11,719 nt of DNA from Candidatus Cloacimonas sp. GTDB lineage: Bacteria > Cloacimonadota > Cloacimonadia > Cloacimonadales > Cloacimonadaceae. Below the pieces are notes generated by a model. It saw only the letters and a list, made by a program, of their open reading frames with translations. It was not told the origin of the DNA and did not search any database. Positions 1-6,461 of this stretch are shown in pieces; positions within the stretch are counted from its first letter, which is position 1; each line of letters begins with the position of its first letter. The DNA lies in the NCBI GenBank assembly GCA_035403355.1, contig DAONFA010000046.1, positions 1 to 11,719 on the forward strand, written 5' to 3'. The position numbers were made by a program, and so were the translations under genes.

Positions 1-1406
1 TTGCCCGTGATTTCTTTCCCCATCTTTTGAATAAGTCAGTCCCAGAGTTTCATAAAGAAATTTATGGCGATCTACTTAACCCTAATTACTATGCCTGTGC
101 CGCCCCCAGGGGACACGCCAAGTCTACGATAGGGTTAATTATCAAACCTATTCACTATGCTCTTTTTAATGCTTCTGGGGATATTACACTTCTTTCAGCT
201 TCGGAGTCTTTTATAGTTAATGAGATTACCCGGAAGATTAAGCACGAGTTTGAACACAACGAATTACTAATAAAGTTATTTAAAGACCAAAAAACAATTA
301 AATGGGCGGAAACCTATTTTGTTCTTAAAAATGGGGTAGCTTTTGAAGCAGGTGGAATTGGTGGACAGTTAAGAGGTGGTAGAAGGGGGCTTATTGCTCT
401 TGATGACCTTGAGACAAACGAAACCGTAGAAAGCGAAGAACAACGGTCTAAGTTACGGGATAGGGTAAACAAAGAACTTATCCCCAAGTTAATACCAGGT
501 GGACAGTTAATTTATTTCGGAACGATCATTAGTCCACTTTGTTATCTCAATTCCATTATCTCTACTCCTGACAATGGTTGGACTAAGCGGTTTTATGCCG
601 CTTATTGGGACTTAAAAAACAAATGTATGCTTCCGCAGGAAAAAGGTAACGAACTTTGGGCGGAGATGTTGCCTCACGAAGAATTGCAACGGCGTAAACA
701 AGTCCAGGGGACTAATTCTTTTTCGTCCGAATACTTAAATACTCCAGTCTCGGATGAAACGCAACCGATCAAAGAAGGACAGATTCGTTATTGGAAAGAG
801 TTTCCCCAGACCTACTCTAGCGTTTTAACGGTAGACCCGGCGTATTCGGATGATGAGAAAGCGGATTTTAAGACCTGCTCTCACATCGCAATCGACCAAC
901 AGATGAACCGCTATCTGGCGAGTTACATTAGAACCCACGCCCCAATCGGTGAATTTCAGGATGCCATTATTAATTTATGGCTTCAAAACAAAAACACCGT
1001 TACGGCTGTGGGTATTCCTAACAGCGGAGTAGAGAAGTCTTTTTTTGATTCATTCTTAAAGAAGTGCGACGAAAGGAAGTTATACCCTCCGGTTGTAGAG
1101 CTTAAAAATGCTTTCACGCAGACGGGAACTTCAATAAGTCAGCGGGGCAAAAAAGCCCGATGCACCGCCGCTCTACAGCCTTTGTTTGAACAGGGGAAGT
1201 ATTTTATCCACCCTGACCACATAGAGGCAAGGGAGGAGCTTTTAACTATCGGTTCCTCCCGCTGGGATGATTTAGTGGACACAATGGCTTATGCGGAGCA
1301 GATTTTAGTCCCGAACTATTTTCCAATAGAGAAAGTTGACGAACACACCCAAGAGATTAGACAGCACGAGGAAGAAGAAAGAATAAATTTTGCTTATGGA
1401 TTATAA
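1..1406 (+). CDS. terL: Phage terminase large subunit (packaging ATPase/nuclease), 5' end off the window
   Basis: This protein pumps phage DNA into the empty head through the portal and cuts the concatemer. The reading frame is open to the left edge (first complete codon at 3). A TTG at 27 could be taken as the start, but the residues before it (ARDFFPHLL, running into NKSVPEFHKE) look like the conserved N-terminus of terminases, so the true start lies upstream. Numbering from the TTG codon, the ATPase domain has a Walker A-like loop APRGHAKST (26-34), a Walker B strand LIALDDLE (122-129) and a coupling motif FGT (164-166). The C-terminal RNase H-like nuclease shows acidic residues in VDPAYSD (D270), around E336 and in RWDDLVDTMAY (412-422). 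This order fits the Terminase_6 type. The stop at 1404-1406 overlaps the next gene. No small terminase is visible, and it may lie upstream. Confidence 0.95.
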   Translation, partial: ARDFFPHLLNKSVPEFHKEIYGDLLNPNYYACAAPRGHAKSTIGLIIKPIHYALFNASGDITLLSASESFIVNEITRKIKHEFEHNELLIKLFKDQKTIKWAETYFVLKNGVAFEAGGIGGQLRGGRRGLIALDDLETNETVESEEQRSKLRDRVNKELIPKLIPGGQLIYFGTIISPLCYLNSIISTPDNGWTKRFYAAYWDLKNKCMLPQEKGNELWAEMLPHEELQRRKQVQGTNSFSSEYLNTPVSDETQPIKEGQIRYWKEFPQTYSSVLTVDPAYSDDEKADFKTCSHIAIDQQMNRYLASYIRTHAPIGEFQDAIINLWLQNKNTVTAVGIPNSGVEKSFFDSFLKKCDERKLYPPVVELKNAFTQTGTSISQRGKKARCTAALQPLFEQGKYFIHPDHIEAREELLTIGSSRWDDLVDTMAYAEQILVPNYFPIEKVDEHTQEIRQHEEEERINFAYGL

Positions 1407-1674
1407 AGCGGGAAAGATTCCTGAATGGGTGCAGTTTTTAAGAGATGCTCACGAATATAAAAAACACCCCCATTCAGATAACCCCGATAAATGTATCAGG
1501 TGCTATGAATACAAATGGATTCCTTATTCATTAAAACTTTGTGATTTATGTCAGGAGCAACTAAAAGAATCTTATCCCGAAGTATACGAACAATCGAGGC
1601 TGGAAAATATCCGGCGTTACGACTCAATAATAAAAAGGGCAAAAACAGATGGCTTACAAAAAAGTAAAACCTAA
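1396..1674 (+). CDS. Small Cys4 (zinc-ribbon-like) protein between terminase and portal
   Basis: A 92 aa protein of unknown function. It carries two CxxC pairs, CIRC and CDLC, 12 residues apart, with basic and aromatic residues between them; this is the arrangement expected for a small zinc ribbon or knuckle. The rest is charged and probably helical, with a basic C-terminus (IIKRAKTDGLQKSKT). The start is uncertain: ATG at 1396 overlaps the terminase by 11 nt, while an in-frame TTG at 1390 would add two residues and sits better behind the purine stretch GAAAGAA at 1377-1383. Its end overlaps the portal start by 26 nt. The position suggests a role linked to packaging or head assembly, but this is inference. 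A four-Cys site could bind DNA or simply stabilise a small fold. I see no HNH nuclease histidines. Confidence 0.65.
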   Translation: MDYKAGKIPEWVQFLRDAHEYKKHPHSDNPDKCIRCYEYKWIPYSLKLCDLCQEQLKESYPEVYEQSRLENIRRYDSIIKRAKTDGLQKSKT

Positions 1675-3862
1675 AGAAAAAAGAGAGAAGAAGGTAATTA
1701 AGCTGGTTGATGATTGTTTCCAATACCTGGACAGGAAACTTGATGAAGCCATCGATAATGTTACTCAATGGGAAGAAAGGCAAGCCAAGTGGTATCGCTT
1801 GCGTATGCGGATAAAGAAAGCCAAGACCTCCCCGTTTGTCGGCTGTTCCAATATCCGTATGCCTACGGCGGAAATCAAGATTAGGAAACTTAAAGCCGCC
1901 CTAGTTAATACGGTTGTCGGGATTCGCCCGGTAGTTCAGGTGATTCCTTCTCCTTCGGGTAGCGTAGACACCGCTAAGAAGATTGAGAAGTTTTTAGACC
2001 ATTTGATTATGGATGTCATCGGTCTAACCAAGAAAGCCATTGTTGCGATTGACCAGGAATTAGAAAAAGGATTTTATCTCTTAAAACCTTATTGGAAGTT
2101 AGAGATTACCCGCCGGATAGAAAAGTTTTCCAAGAAAGACTTATCCGAAAAAGAACTGCTTGCTTTAACCAATTCAGTAATTACCGAAGAACAAATCAAA
2201 AACTTCCTGATTGAAAAGTTAGAAGTAGATACGAGTGATTGGGTGGCTAAAGACAACGATTCTGAACTTAGCCGTGTAGCTAAAGAAGTCTTGAGCGGTA
2301 AAGATGAGATCCAATTAACCTTAAAAGATGTTTTGTATAACGCTCCGGATATTATGGGGATTTCTCCCGAAAGAGCCTATGTCCCTTCTGATAGTCCGTT
2401 GAATCCGCAGGAGTGTGAGTTTATCTGCCACGAATTTTTCCTGCCCTACTATCAGGTCAGGGTTAACGCCGAACAGAAAGACTGGAGTAAAGAAGCAGTC
2501 GAGGAAATTGAATACTGGAAAGGTAAAGACAAGGATAAGATTAAATCCGTAGCTACCCGTGATGAGACATCTTCTGAATGGGAGAAGTCTATCAAAGAAG
2601 GCATTGACAGGATTAATTCCACTTCCGAACAGGTCAGGATTTGGGAATGGTATGGGTGGTATGACATTAATGGAGACGGAGTTCCTGAAAAATGCGTTAT
2701 TACCGCCGCACCCGATTTTAATGTAATTCTGCGTAAAATTACCCTGCCTTTTTCTAACGGCAAGTTTCCGTTTGTAAAACTCTGTTATGAGATTACCGAC
2801 GACAGATGGTTTGCACACAGGGGGATTCCAGAATTACTAGAGGACATCATTAAAGAAATAGATGTCCAGCATATGCAGAAGATTGATTCCCAGACTATCC
2901 GCAATGCTCCGATGTTTGCTTATCGGGCGGGGATGATTAATCCGAATTTAGTCAAGTTTATTCCAGGTCAAGGGATTCCGATTCAAGGTATGCAACCATT
3001 GAACGACAGCTTGATGGTTTTGAATAATAACAATCCCAACACCGAGTTCTCTTACGAAAAAGAGCAGATGATTTTAGAGACTAAGGTTGAGGAATTGATC
3101 GGACAGGTTGACTTTACCTTGCAGTCAATGATTAACAAACGCCAGCCTCGGACACTCGGCGAAGTCCAGATGCAACAGCAGAATATGCAAATGGTGTTTT
3201 CTCTGGACGCAACGATGAATACCGAAGCGTTCTCTGAATTATTCACGATGATTTGGGATTTGTGGTGTCAGTATGGCGATGACCAATATGAGTTTTCTTA
3301 TTTCGGAAAAGACGGCTGGGAGCCGATTAGATTAACCCGTGAAGAAGTGCAGGGGAAATACAAGGTTGTAGTCAGGGGCAATGACCAGAACACTAACCCT
3401 CAAGTTAGATTACAAAAAGCCCAAATGGTAATGATGGCTATGCAGAATCCGATGGCGGCACAAATGGGGGTCATTAAACCTTGGCATTTAGCTGAAGGTT
3501 ACGATTTGTTATTTAAAGAATTGGATTTACCTGAACATCAAAGGCTTCACGAGGATTCAGGGGAGCTTTATAAACAATTCCAACAGCAACAACAGAATCC
3601 TCCGCCACTACCGGTTAAAGTCGATATGGACGATTTAGCTGATGGGGAAAAAGCCCAGGTTGTGCAAAGAATGGGTCTTGAGCCTGATATGACCGAAAGG
3701 GCAATACAGACCAAACTTGATATTCACGCCAAAGAAGATGACTCAAGAGTTAAACGGGCAAAGGCGATGAAAGATACGATGTCTATGGTCGGTGAGATTA
3801 AGGCTCAAGAAGAAGCTAAAGTGCAAGAACATCAAGAAAGAACCAAAAAAGAGGAGGGTTAA
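1649..3862 (+). CDS. Portal protein
   Basis: Predicted to form the dodecameric ring at the head vertex through which DNA enters and to which terminase and tail attach. The 737 aa length suits the larger podovirus/myovirus-like portals. Signs seen: a charged N-terminal helix with WEERQAKWYRLR; PFVGCSNIRMP (62-72), which matches the portal motif usually read as PF/W-x-G-x-SN-x-x-x-P; ERAYVPSD (241-248); DINGDGVPEK (339-348); a long predicted helix after RGIPELLEDII (391-401); and RTLGEVQ (501-507), the counterpart of the RTATEV-type motif in portals. The C-terminus has a glutamine tract then PPPLP (645-655) and a charged helical tail likely to face the head interior. ATG at 1649 follows AAGGG at about nine bases. 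It overlaps the small Cys4 gene by 26 nt and shares one base with the next start (TAATG). Confidence 0.93.
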   Translation: MAYKKVKPKEKREKKVIKLVDDCFQYLDRKLDEAIDNVTQWEERQAKWYRLRMRIKKAKTSPFVGCSNIRMPTAEIKIRKLKAALVNTVVGIRPVVQVIPSPSGSVDTAKKIEKFLDHLIMDVIGLTKKAIVAIDQELEKGFYLLKPYWKLEITRRIEKFSKKDLSEKELLALTNSVITEEQIKNFLIEKLEVDTSDWVAKDNDSELSRVAKEVLSGKDEIQLTLKDVLYNAPDIMGISPERAYVPSDSPLNPQECEFICHEFFLPYYQVRVNAEQKDWSKEAVEEIEYWKGKDKDKIKSVATRDETSSEWEKSIKEGIDRINSTSEQVRIWEWYGWYDINGDGVPEKCVITAAPDFNVILRKITLPFSNGKFPFVKLCYEITDDRWFAHRGIPELLEDIIKEIDVQHMQKIDSQTIRNAPMFAYRAGMINPNLVKFIPGQGIPIQGMQPLNDSLMVLNNNNPNTEFSYEKEQMILETKVEELIGQVDFTLQSMINKRQPRTLGEVQMQQQNMQMVFSLDATMNTEAFSELFTMIWDLWCQYGDDQYEFSYFGKDGWEPIRLTREEVQGKYKVVVRGNDQNTNPQVRLQKAQMVMMAMQNPMAAQMGVIKPWHLAEGYDLLFKELDLPEHQRLHEDSGELYKQFQQQQQNPPPLPVKVDMDDLADGEKAQVVQRMGLEPDMTERAIQTKLDIHAKEDDSRVKRAKAMKDTMSMVGEIKAQEEAKVQEHQERTKKEEG
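3851..3858 (+). promoter_or_regulatory. Strong Shine-Dalgarno (GAGGAGGG) inside the portal C-terminus
   Basis: GAGGAGGG lies three bases before the ATG at 3862 and within the last codons of the portal gene. The portal stop and the next start share a base (TAATG). A strong site together with stop-start coupling supports the 108 aa gene as real and highly translated, although the spacing is shorter than optimal. Confidence 0.75.
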
Positions 3863-4188
3863 TGGCTGAAAAAAACATTGATGAACAGATTAAGGAATTA
3901 AATGCCAGGATTTTCCGCAGTAAGCAGATTATCGAAGGTCTTGAACATAATGAATCCTTTAAATTATTCATCGATGATTATAAAGCCCAAGCCCAAAGAT
4001 TAGACGATAGCTGGCAATGGATTACCGACGAGAAAGTCTTGAAGGATGCACAGATTACTAAAATGGCGACACTCTCGGTTATTAATTCCATTCCTAATCT
4101 TAAACACGATATTGAAGTTGCGGGTCAACAATTAGATAAGTTAGAACACCCCGAAGAAATTATCGGGGGAGATTTTGATAATCATTAA
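3862..4188 (+). CDS. Small helical head-region protein of unknown function
   Basis: A 108 aa protein that I do not recognise. It is charged and looks entirely alpha-helical, with an N-terminal stretch (IDEQIKELNARIFRSKQIIEGLEH) that can form an amphipathic or coiled-coil helix, a middle LDDSWQWITDEK segment and an acidic C-terminus (HPEEIIGGDFDNH). There are no cysteines, membrane segments or signal peptide. It is the only gene between portal and scaffold and is tightly coupled to the portal, so a role in head assembly (portal accessory, minor scaffold or internal head protein) is plausible but inferred from position only. The ATG at 3862 is well supported by GAGGAGGG just upstream. Confidence 0.8.
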   Translation: MAEKNIDEQIKELNARIFRSKQIIEGLEHNESFKLFIDDYKAQAQRLDDSWQWITDEKVLKDAQITKMATLSVINSIPNLKHDIEVAGQQLDKLEHPEEIIGGDFDNH

Positions 4189-4191
4189 ATT

Positions 4192-4207
4192 TATAGGTAT
4201 CCCTATA
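4192..4207. other. Perfect 6-bp hairpin before the scaffold gene (first of two)
   Basis: TATAGG (4192-4197) and CCTATA (4202-4207) are exact reverse complements around a TATC loop. It begins four bases after the stop of the 108 aa gene. There is no T-run after it, so it does not look like an intrinsic terminator. An RNA processing, stabilising or translational control role for the scaffold/capsid messages is possible. Confidence 0.55.
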
Positions 4208-4214
4208 CACGCAA

Positions 4215-4230
4215 CTGGTGCGTTAACCAG
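4215..4230. other. 5-bp hairpin abutting the scaffold ribosome binding site (second of two)
   Basis: CTGGT (4215-4219) and ACCAG (4226-4230) pair around a six-base loop. The stem ends two bases before the AGGAG at 4233-4237, so it could influence ribosome access or mark an mRNA 5' end. The stem is short, so chance occurrence is possible. Confidence 0.45.
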
Positions 4231-4232
4231 AT

Positions 4233-4237
4233 AGGAG
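4233..4237 (+). promoter_or_regulatory. Shine-Dalgarno AGGAG for the scaffold gene
   Basis: AGGAG lies six bases before ATG 4244, an optimal spacing, and fixes that ATG as the start. Confidence 0.8.
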
Positions 4238-4243
4238 AACCAA

Positions 4244-5104
4244 ATGGCAGATGAAAAAGAGGTCGTAAATACCGAGGAAGCGACCAACTCGGAAGAAACA
4301 AAGGAAGTCGTTAAAGAATCTGCGGAGACGACATCGCAGGAAACTACGGAAACCACAGAACCCGTAACCCAAGAGCAGGGTCAAGCTCCTGAAGCTGTGG
4401 ACGGAACTGGTGTCCCCTGGAAGAATCGGGCAATGGAGTGGCAACGCAAAGCCCAGGAAAATACTTCCGAGGATAACATCAGAAAGGTAGCACAGGAACT
4501 ATTAAATCAACAAAAACAGCAACCTCAAGAAAGGGAATATTCGATAGCAGAGCTTGAACAGTTCGCTATTGACAGACCCGACCAGAGACCCTGGGTAGAG
4601 GAGCAAAAAGCAAGGTTGATTGGCAAGAACATTGCCAGGATAACGGAAGAAAAGGTTAAAGAGGTCGAGAAAAAACAAAAGGCTGAAGCAACTTATCAGC
4701 AATCTATGCAATGGGTAAACAATCACCCCAGAGTGCAGGAGTGTTTTATTAAAGACCCTTTTGGTAGAAAAGTTTGGAACAACCAACATCCGCTGACTAA
4801 TTTGATAGCGATGTATTCAAACGATCCTGACTTGAAAAACCGACCCGATGCTCCAGTTATCGCAACCAAGCTCGCATTAGCCGATTATATGGATAGTCAA
4901 TCTAACACCACACAAAAAAAGGTGAAGTCGCTTGAACAGAACCTTAAAAAAGTTCAGAAAGGCACCCTTATCGAGGGTAATGCTTCACAACAAGATGTGA
5001 TTAAGGGTAAGACTAGGTATTCCAAGGCTATGGAAAATCTCCACTCGACAGGGACAAAGGAAGCATTGAGGGAAGTGCTGAAAGCCAAATTAGGCATAGA
5101 GTAA
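4244..5104 (+). CDS. Probable capsid scaffold protein
   Basis: Probably the internal scaffold that directs capsid assembly and is then removed. The 286 aa protein starts with a very acidic, low-complexity Glu/Thr/Ser/Val region (1-53) with no cysteine or fold-like pattern. This is followed by GVPWKNRAMEWQRK (56-69), a short motif of the kind found in phage scaffolds and related internal proteins. The remainder is rich in Gln, Lys and Glu and looks helical, with coiled-coil potential near 125-155 (ARITEEKVKEVEKKQKAEA) and 222-240 (TTQKKVKSLEQNLKKVQK). The C-terminus is a basic helix (KEALREVLKAKLG), where scaffolds of other phages bind the capsid protein. It lies directly before the major capsid gene, the usual order. 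It has its own ribosome binding site and two hairpins in the 55-base gap before it. The assignment rests on composition and position rather than on a catalytic motif. Confidence 0.85.
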   Translation: MADEKEVVNTEEATNSEETKEVVKESAETTSQETTETTEPVTQEQGQAPEAVDGTGVPWKNRAMEWQRKAQENTSEDNIRKVAQELLNQQKQQPQEREYSIAELEQFAIDRPDQRPWVEEQKARLIGKNIARITEEKVKEVEKKQKAEATYQQSMQWVNNHPRVQECFIKDPFGRKVWNNQHPLTNLIAMYSNDPDLKNRPDAPVIATKLALADYMDSQSNTTQKKVKSLEQNLKKVQKGTLIEGNASQQDVIKGKTRYSKAMENLHSTGTKEALREVLKAKLGIE

Positions 5105-5108
5105 AGGA
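5104..5108 (+). promoter_or_regulatory. Shine-Dalgarno AAGGA for the capsid gene
   Basis: AAGGA overlaps the end of the scaffold stop codon and lies six bases before ATG 5115. This is the strong initiation expected for the most abundant virion protein. Confidence 0.75.
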
Positions 5109-5114
5109 AATAAA

Positions 5115-6002
5115 ATGGCAGCGACGGGATATTCTTACGATGACAAGGCGATTAGGGAGGATTTGTTAAACGAAATCCAGAACTTATCGCCTCGTGAAAC
5201 ACAGCTTATGTCAGGTTTAGGCACTACGCAAGCAAAAGGCGTTATGCACGAATACCTGATTAAGTCTTTAGGTGATGTAAAGGTTAACGCTTATGTCGAA
5301 GGACAGGATGCTTCTTACGATGTCCAGAACTCCAGCAGACTTTACAACTACACCCAGATTTTCTTGGAAGGTTGGAGAGTTACTGATACCGACTTAGCCG
5401 TTAACAGAGCCGGCGGAGACCGCAAGGCAGAAGAAATTGGCGATGCTTTAGCGGAATTGAAAAATGATATTGAATATGCACTTATGCGTGGAACCTTAGT
5501 AACTGGTTCTGGTTCTGCCGTAAGAAGTTTGCGTGGGTTGAAGGCTTCGCTTTCATTACTCACCAATGCTTCCGGTGCGTCAATGTCAGAGTCTACTTTC
5601 AATGATTATCTCCAGATGGTTTGGGATAACGCCTCCACCGAGGTAAATGCTTGCTATATGCCGATGTATGTTAAGAGGAAAATAGCGGGTTATACCGGTG
5701 CGGCAACTGATAAAAACATTTCTGTCGATGATAAGAGATTGGTGAATAGCGTTGATGTTTATGCTTCTGACGCTGCTTCATTAGTCAAATTATTTAAGCA
5801 CAGATATGTAACAGTTTCCGGCGACACCAACTACGACCTTGTAGGGTTAGATGAGAATTACGCTAAAGTGGCGTATCTTATCAAGCCTCATAACGAGGAA
5901 GTTTCTCGTAGCGGGTTAGCAGAAAAAGGTTATGTAACCAGCGAACTTACGATGGAAGTAACACATCCAAACGCAGGTTTCTTGGTGAGTAACATCAAGT
6001 AA
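5115..6002 (+). CDS. Major capsid protein (HK97-fold, SU10/DUF5309-like)
   Basis: Predicted to form the icosahedral head shell. The 295 aa protein has the layout of the SU10-type (DUF5309) capsid family as I recall it: an N-terminal helix; LSPRETQLMSGLG (24-36), the counterpart of the 'sP.eTPf...iG' segment; MHEYLIKSL (44-52), the counterpart of 'heW..DsL'; the E-loop-like region with VEGQDASYDV (61-70) and YTQIFLEGWRVTDT (79-92); a long spine-like helix with DALAELKNDIEYALMRGT (110-127) followed by RSLRGLK (138-144); then a mixed strand/helix P-domain with YMPMYVKRKIAGY (181-193). The C-terminus contains YLIKPHNEEVSRSGLAEKGYV, typical of shell proteins that fold back on themselves. No glycosylation or decoration domain is visible. 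It follows the scaffold by 10 bases and ends just before a strong hairpin. Family identity is from motif memory and gene order. Confidence 0.9.
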   Translation: MAATGYSYDDKAIREDLLNEIQNLSPRETQLMSGLGTTQAKGVMHEYLIKSLGDVKVNAYVEGQDASYDVQNSSRLYNYTQIFLEGWRVTDTDLAVNRAGGDRKAEEIGDALAELKNDIEYALMRGTLVTGSGSAVRSLRGLKASLSLLTNASGASMSESTFNDYLQMVWDNASTEVNACYMPMYVKRKIAGYTGAATDKNISVDDKRLVNSVDVYASDAASLVKLFKHRYVTVSGDTNYDLVGLDENYAKVAYLIKPHNEEVSRSGLAEKGYVTSELTMEVTHPNAGFLVSNIK

Positions 6003-6017
6003 GGTTTCAAGGCTTTA

Positions 6018-6038
6018 CGGGGTGAGCCTATCACCCCG
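6018..6038 (+). terminator. Strong hairpin after the capsid gene (possible terminator, attenuator or mRNA 3' stabiliser)
   Basis: CGGGGTGA (6018-6025) and TCACCCCG (6031-6038) pair perfectly over 8 bp around a GCCTA loop, 15 bases after the capsid stop. The stem is GC-rich and stable. What follows (AACTAAATTT) is AT-rich but lacks a clean T-run, so it would be a weak or leaky terminator; it may instead protect the capsid mRNA or reduce read-through into the downstream cassette. A GTG at 6022 that would extend the next gene lies inside the stem, which argues against that start. Confidence 0.6.
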
Positions 6039-6048
6039 AACTAAATTT

Positions 6049-6453
6049 ATGCTTATACAAACAAGAAATAAAATGGACGCAATCAGAGCGTATATCAACA
6101 CTTGGTTGAAAGACCCTCGTTGGTATTGCAATAGTTGCGGGCATAATTTCGGTTATCGAGAGACTCCGAAACCGCCATTTACTTGTTGTGAAGAACCGCA
6201 GGTCGGAAGGAACATAGACCATACACGGGGAATAATTAAACAGAACGCAGAAATAAGAAAAACCCGTAAGAATGATTATGGTTCCAATGCAAAAAAGAAT
6301 CTAAGATTTGGCATTTCTTTACCCCCGACGCTGTTGAGGGATTTAGAGAAATATTTTGCCACTCATTATCAAGAGAAGCTCTTTGAAAATAAGGATGAAT
6401 TGCACAAATTTATGAGAGAGTTCCCTGCGTTTCGGACTTGCTCAAGAGTATAG
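6049..6453 (+). CDS. Cys-rich (putative zinc-binding) protein of unknown function downstream of capsid
   Basis: A protein of 126-143 aa depending on the start. The N-terminal part holds a CNSC pair and, 15 residues on, a CC pair (TCCEEPQ), with an IDH motif shortly after; together these look like a small metal site. The next stretch is very basic (IIKQNAEIRKTRKNDYGSNAKK). The C-terminal half begins RFGISLPPTLLRDLEKYF and ends in a helical ELHKFMREFPAF segment, resembling a small separate module. Function is unknown. Position just after the capsid gene would suit a head-completion, decoration or DNA-binding role, but this is inference. The start is ambiguous: ATG 6049 is annotated; ATG 6073 is as plausible because it lies closest to the cysteine domain; GTG 6022 has an AAGG nine bases upstream but lies inside a stable hairpin. 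It ends 8 bases before the large glycosyltransferase gene and is the first gene in the window to use TAG. Confidence 0.75.
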   Translation: MLIQTRNKMDAIRAYINTWLKDPRWYCNSCGHNFGYRETPKPPFTCCEEPQVGRNIDHTRGIIKQNAEIRKTRKNDYGSNAKKNLRFGISLPPTLLRDLEKYFATHYQEKLFENKDELHKFMREFPAFRTCSRV

Positions 6454-6458
6454 GGGGA
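6452..6458 (+). promoter_or_regulatory. Ribosome binding site AGGGGGA that fixes the start of the large glycosyltransferase
   Basis: AGGGGGA overlaps the stop of the previous gene and lies three bases before ATG 6462. It favours ATG 6462 over the in-frame TTG at 6438, which would add eight residues and overlap the upstream gene. Confidence 0.7.
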
Positions 6459-6461
6459 TTG

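Noticed and set aside
27..29. TTG as the start of the terminase gene
   Set aside because: The codons upstream in the same frame encode a terminase-like N-terminus, so the gene continues beyond the left edge.
1656..1664. A-rich run (ACAAAAAAG) in the overlap of the Cys4 and portal genes as a possible -1 ribosomal frameshift site
   Set aside because: The portal frame is +1 relative to the small gene, and the small gene's codons do not place the run in the X-XXY-YYZ phase. The portal also has its own ATG and upstream AAGGG.
2321..2818. Reverse-strand open frame of 165 codons inside the portal gene
   Set aside because: It lies opposite a well-supported portal region with conserved motifs; all other genes are on the + strand, and there is no start context to support it.
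4175..4209. Possible sigma70 promoter before the scaffold gene (TTGATA with TATCCC or TATACA downstream)
   Set aside because: The -35-like hexamer is fair, but the -10 candidates are poor or wrongly spaced (17 bp gives TATCCC, TATACA needs about 23 bp). AT-rich phage DNA gives such matches by chance.
4260..4370. Repetitive Glu/Thr codons at the scaffold N-terminus as a DNA repeat
   Set aside because: The units are irregular and do not form a tandem array; they are low-complexity acidic coding sequence typical of scaffolds.
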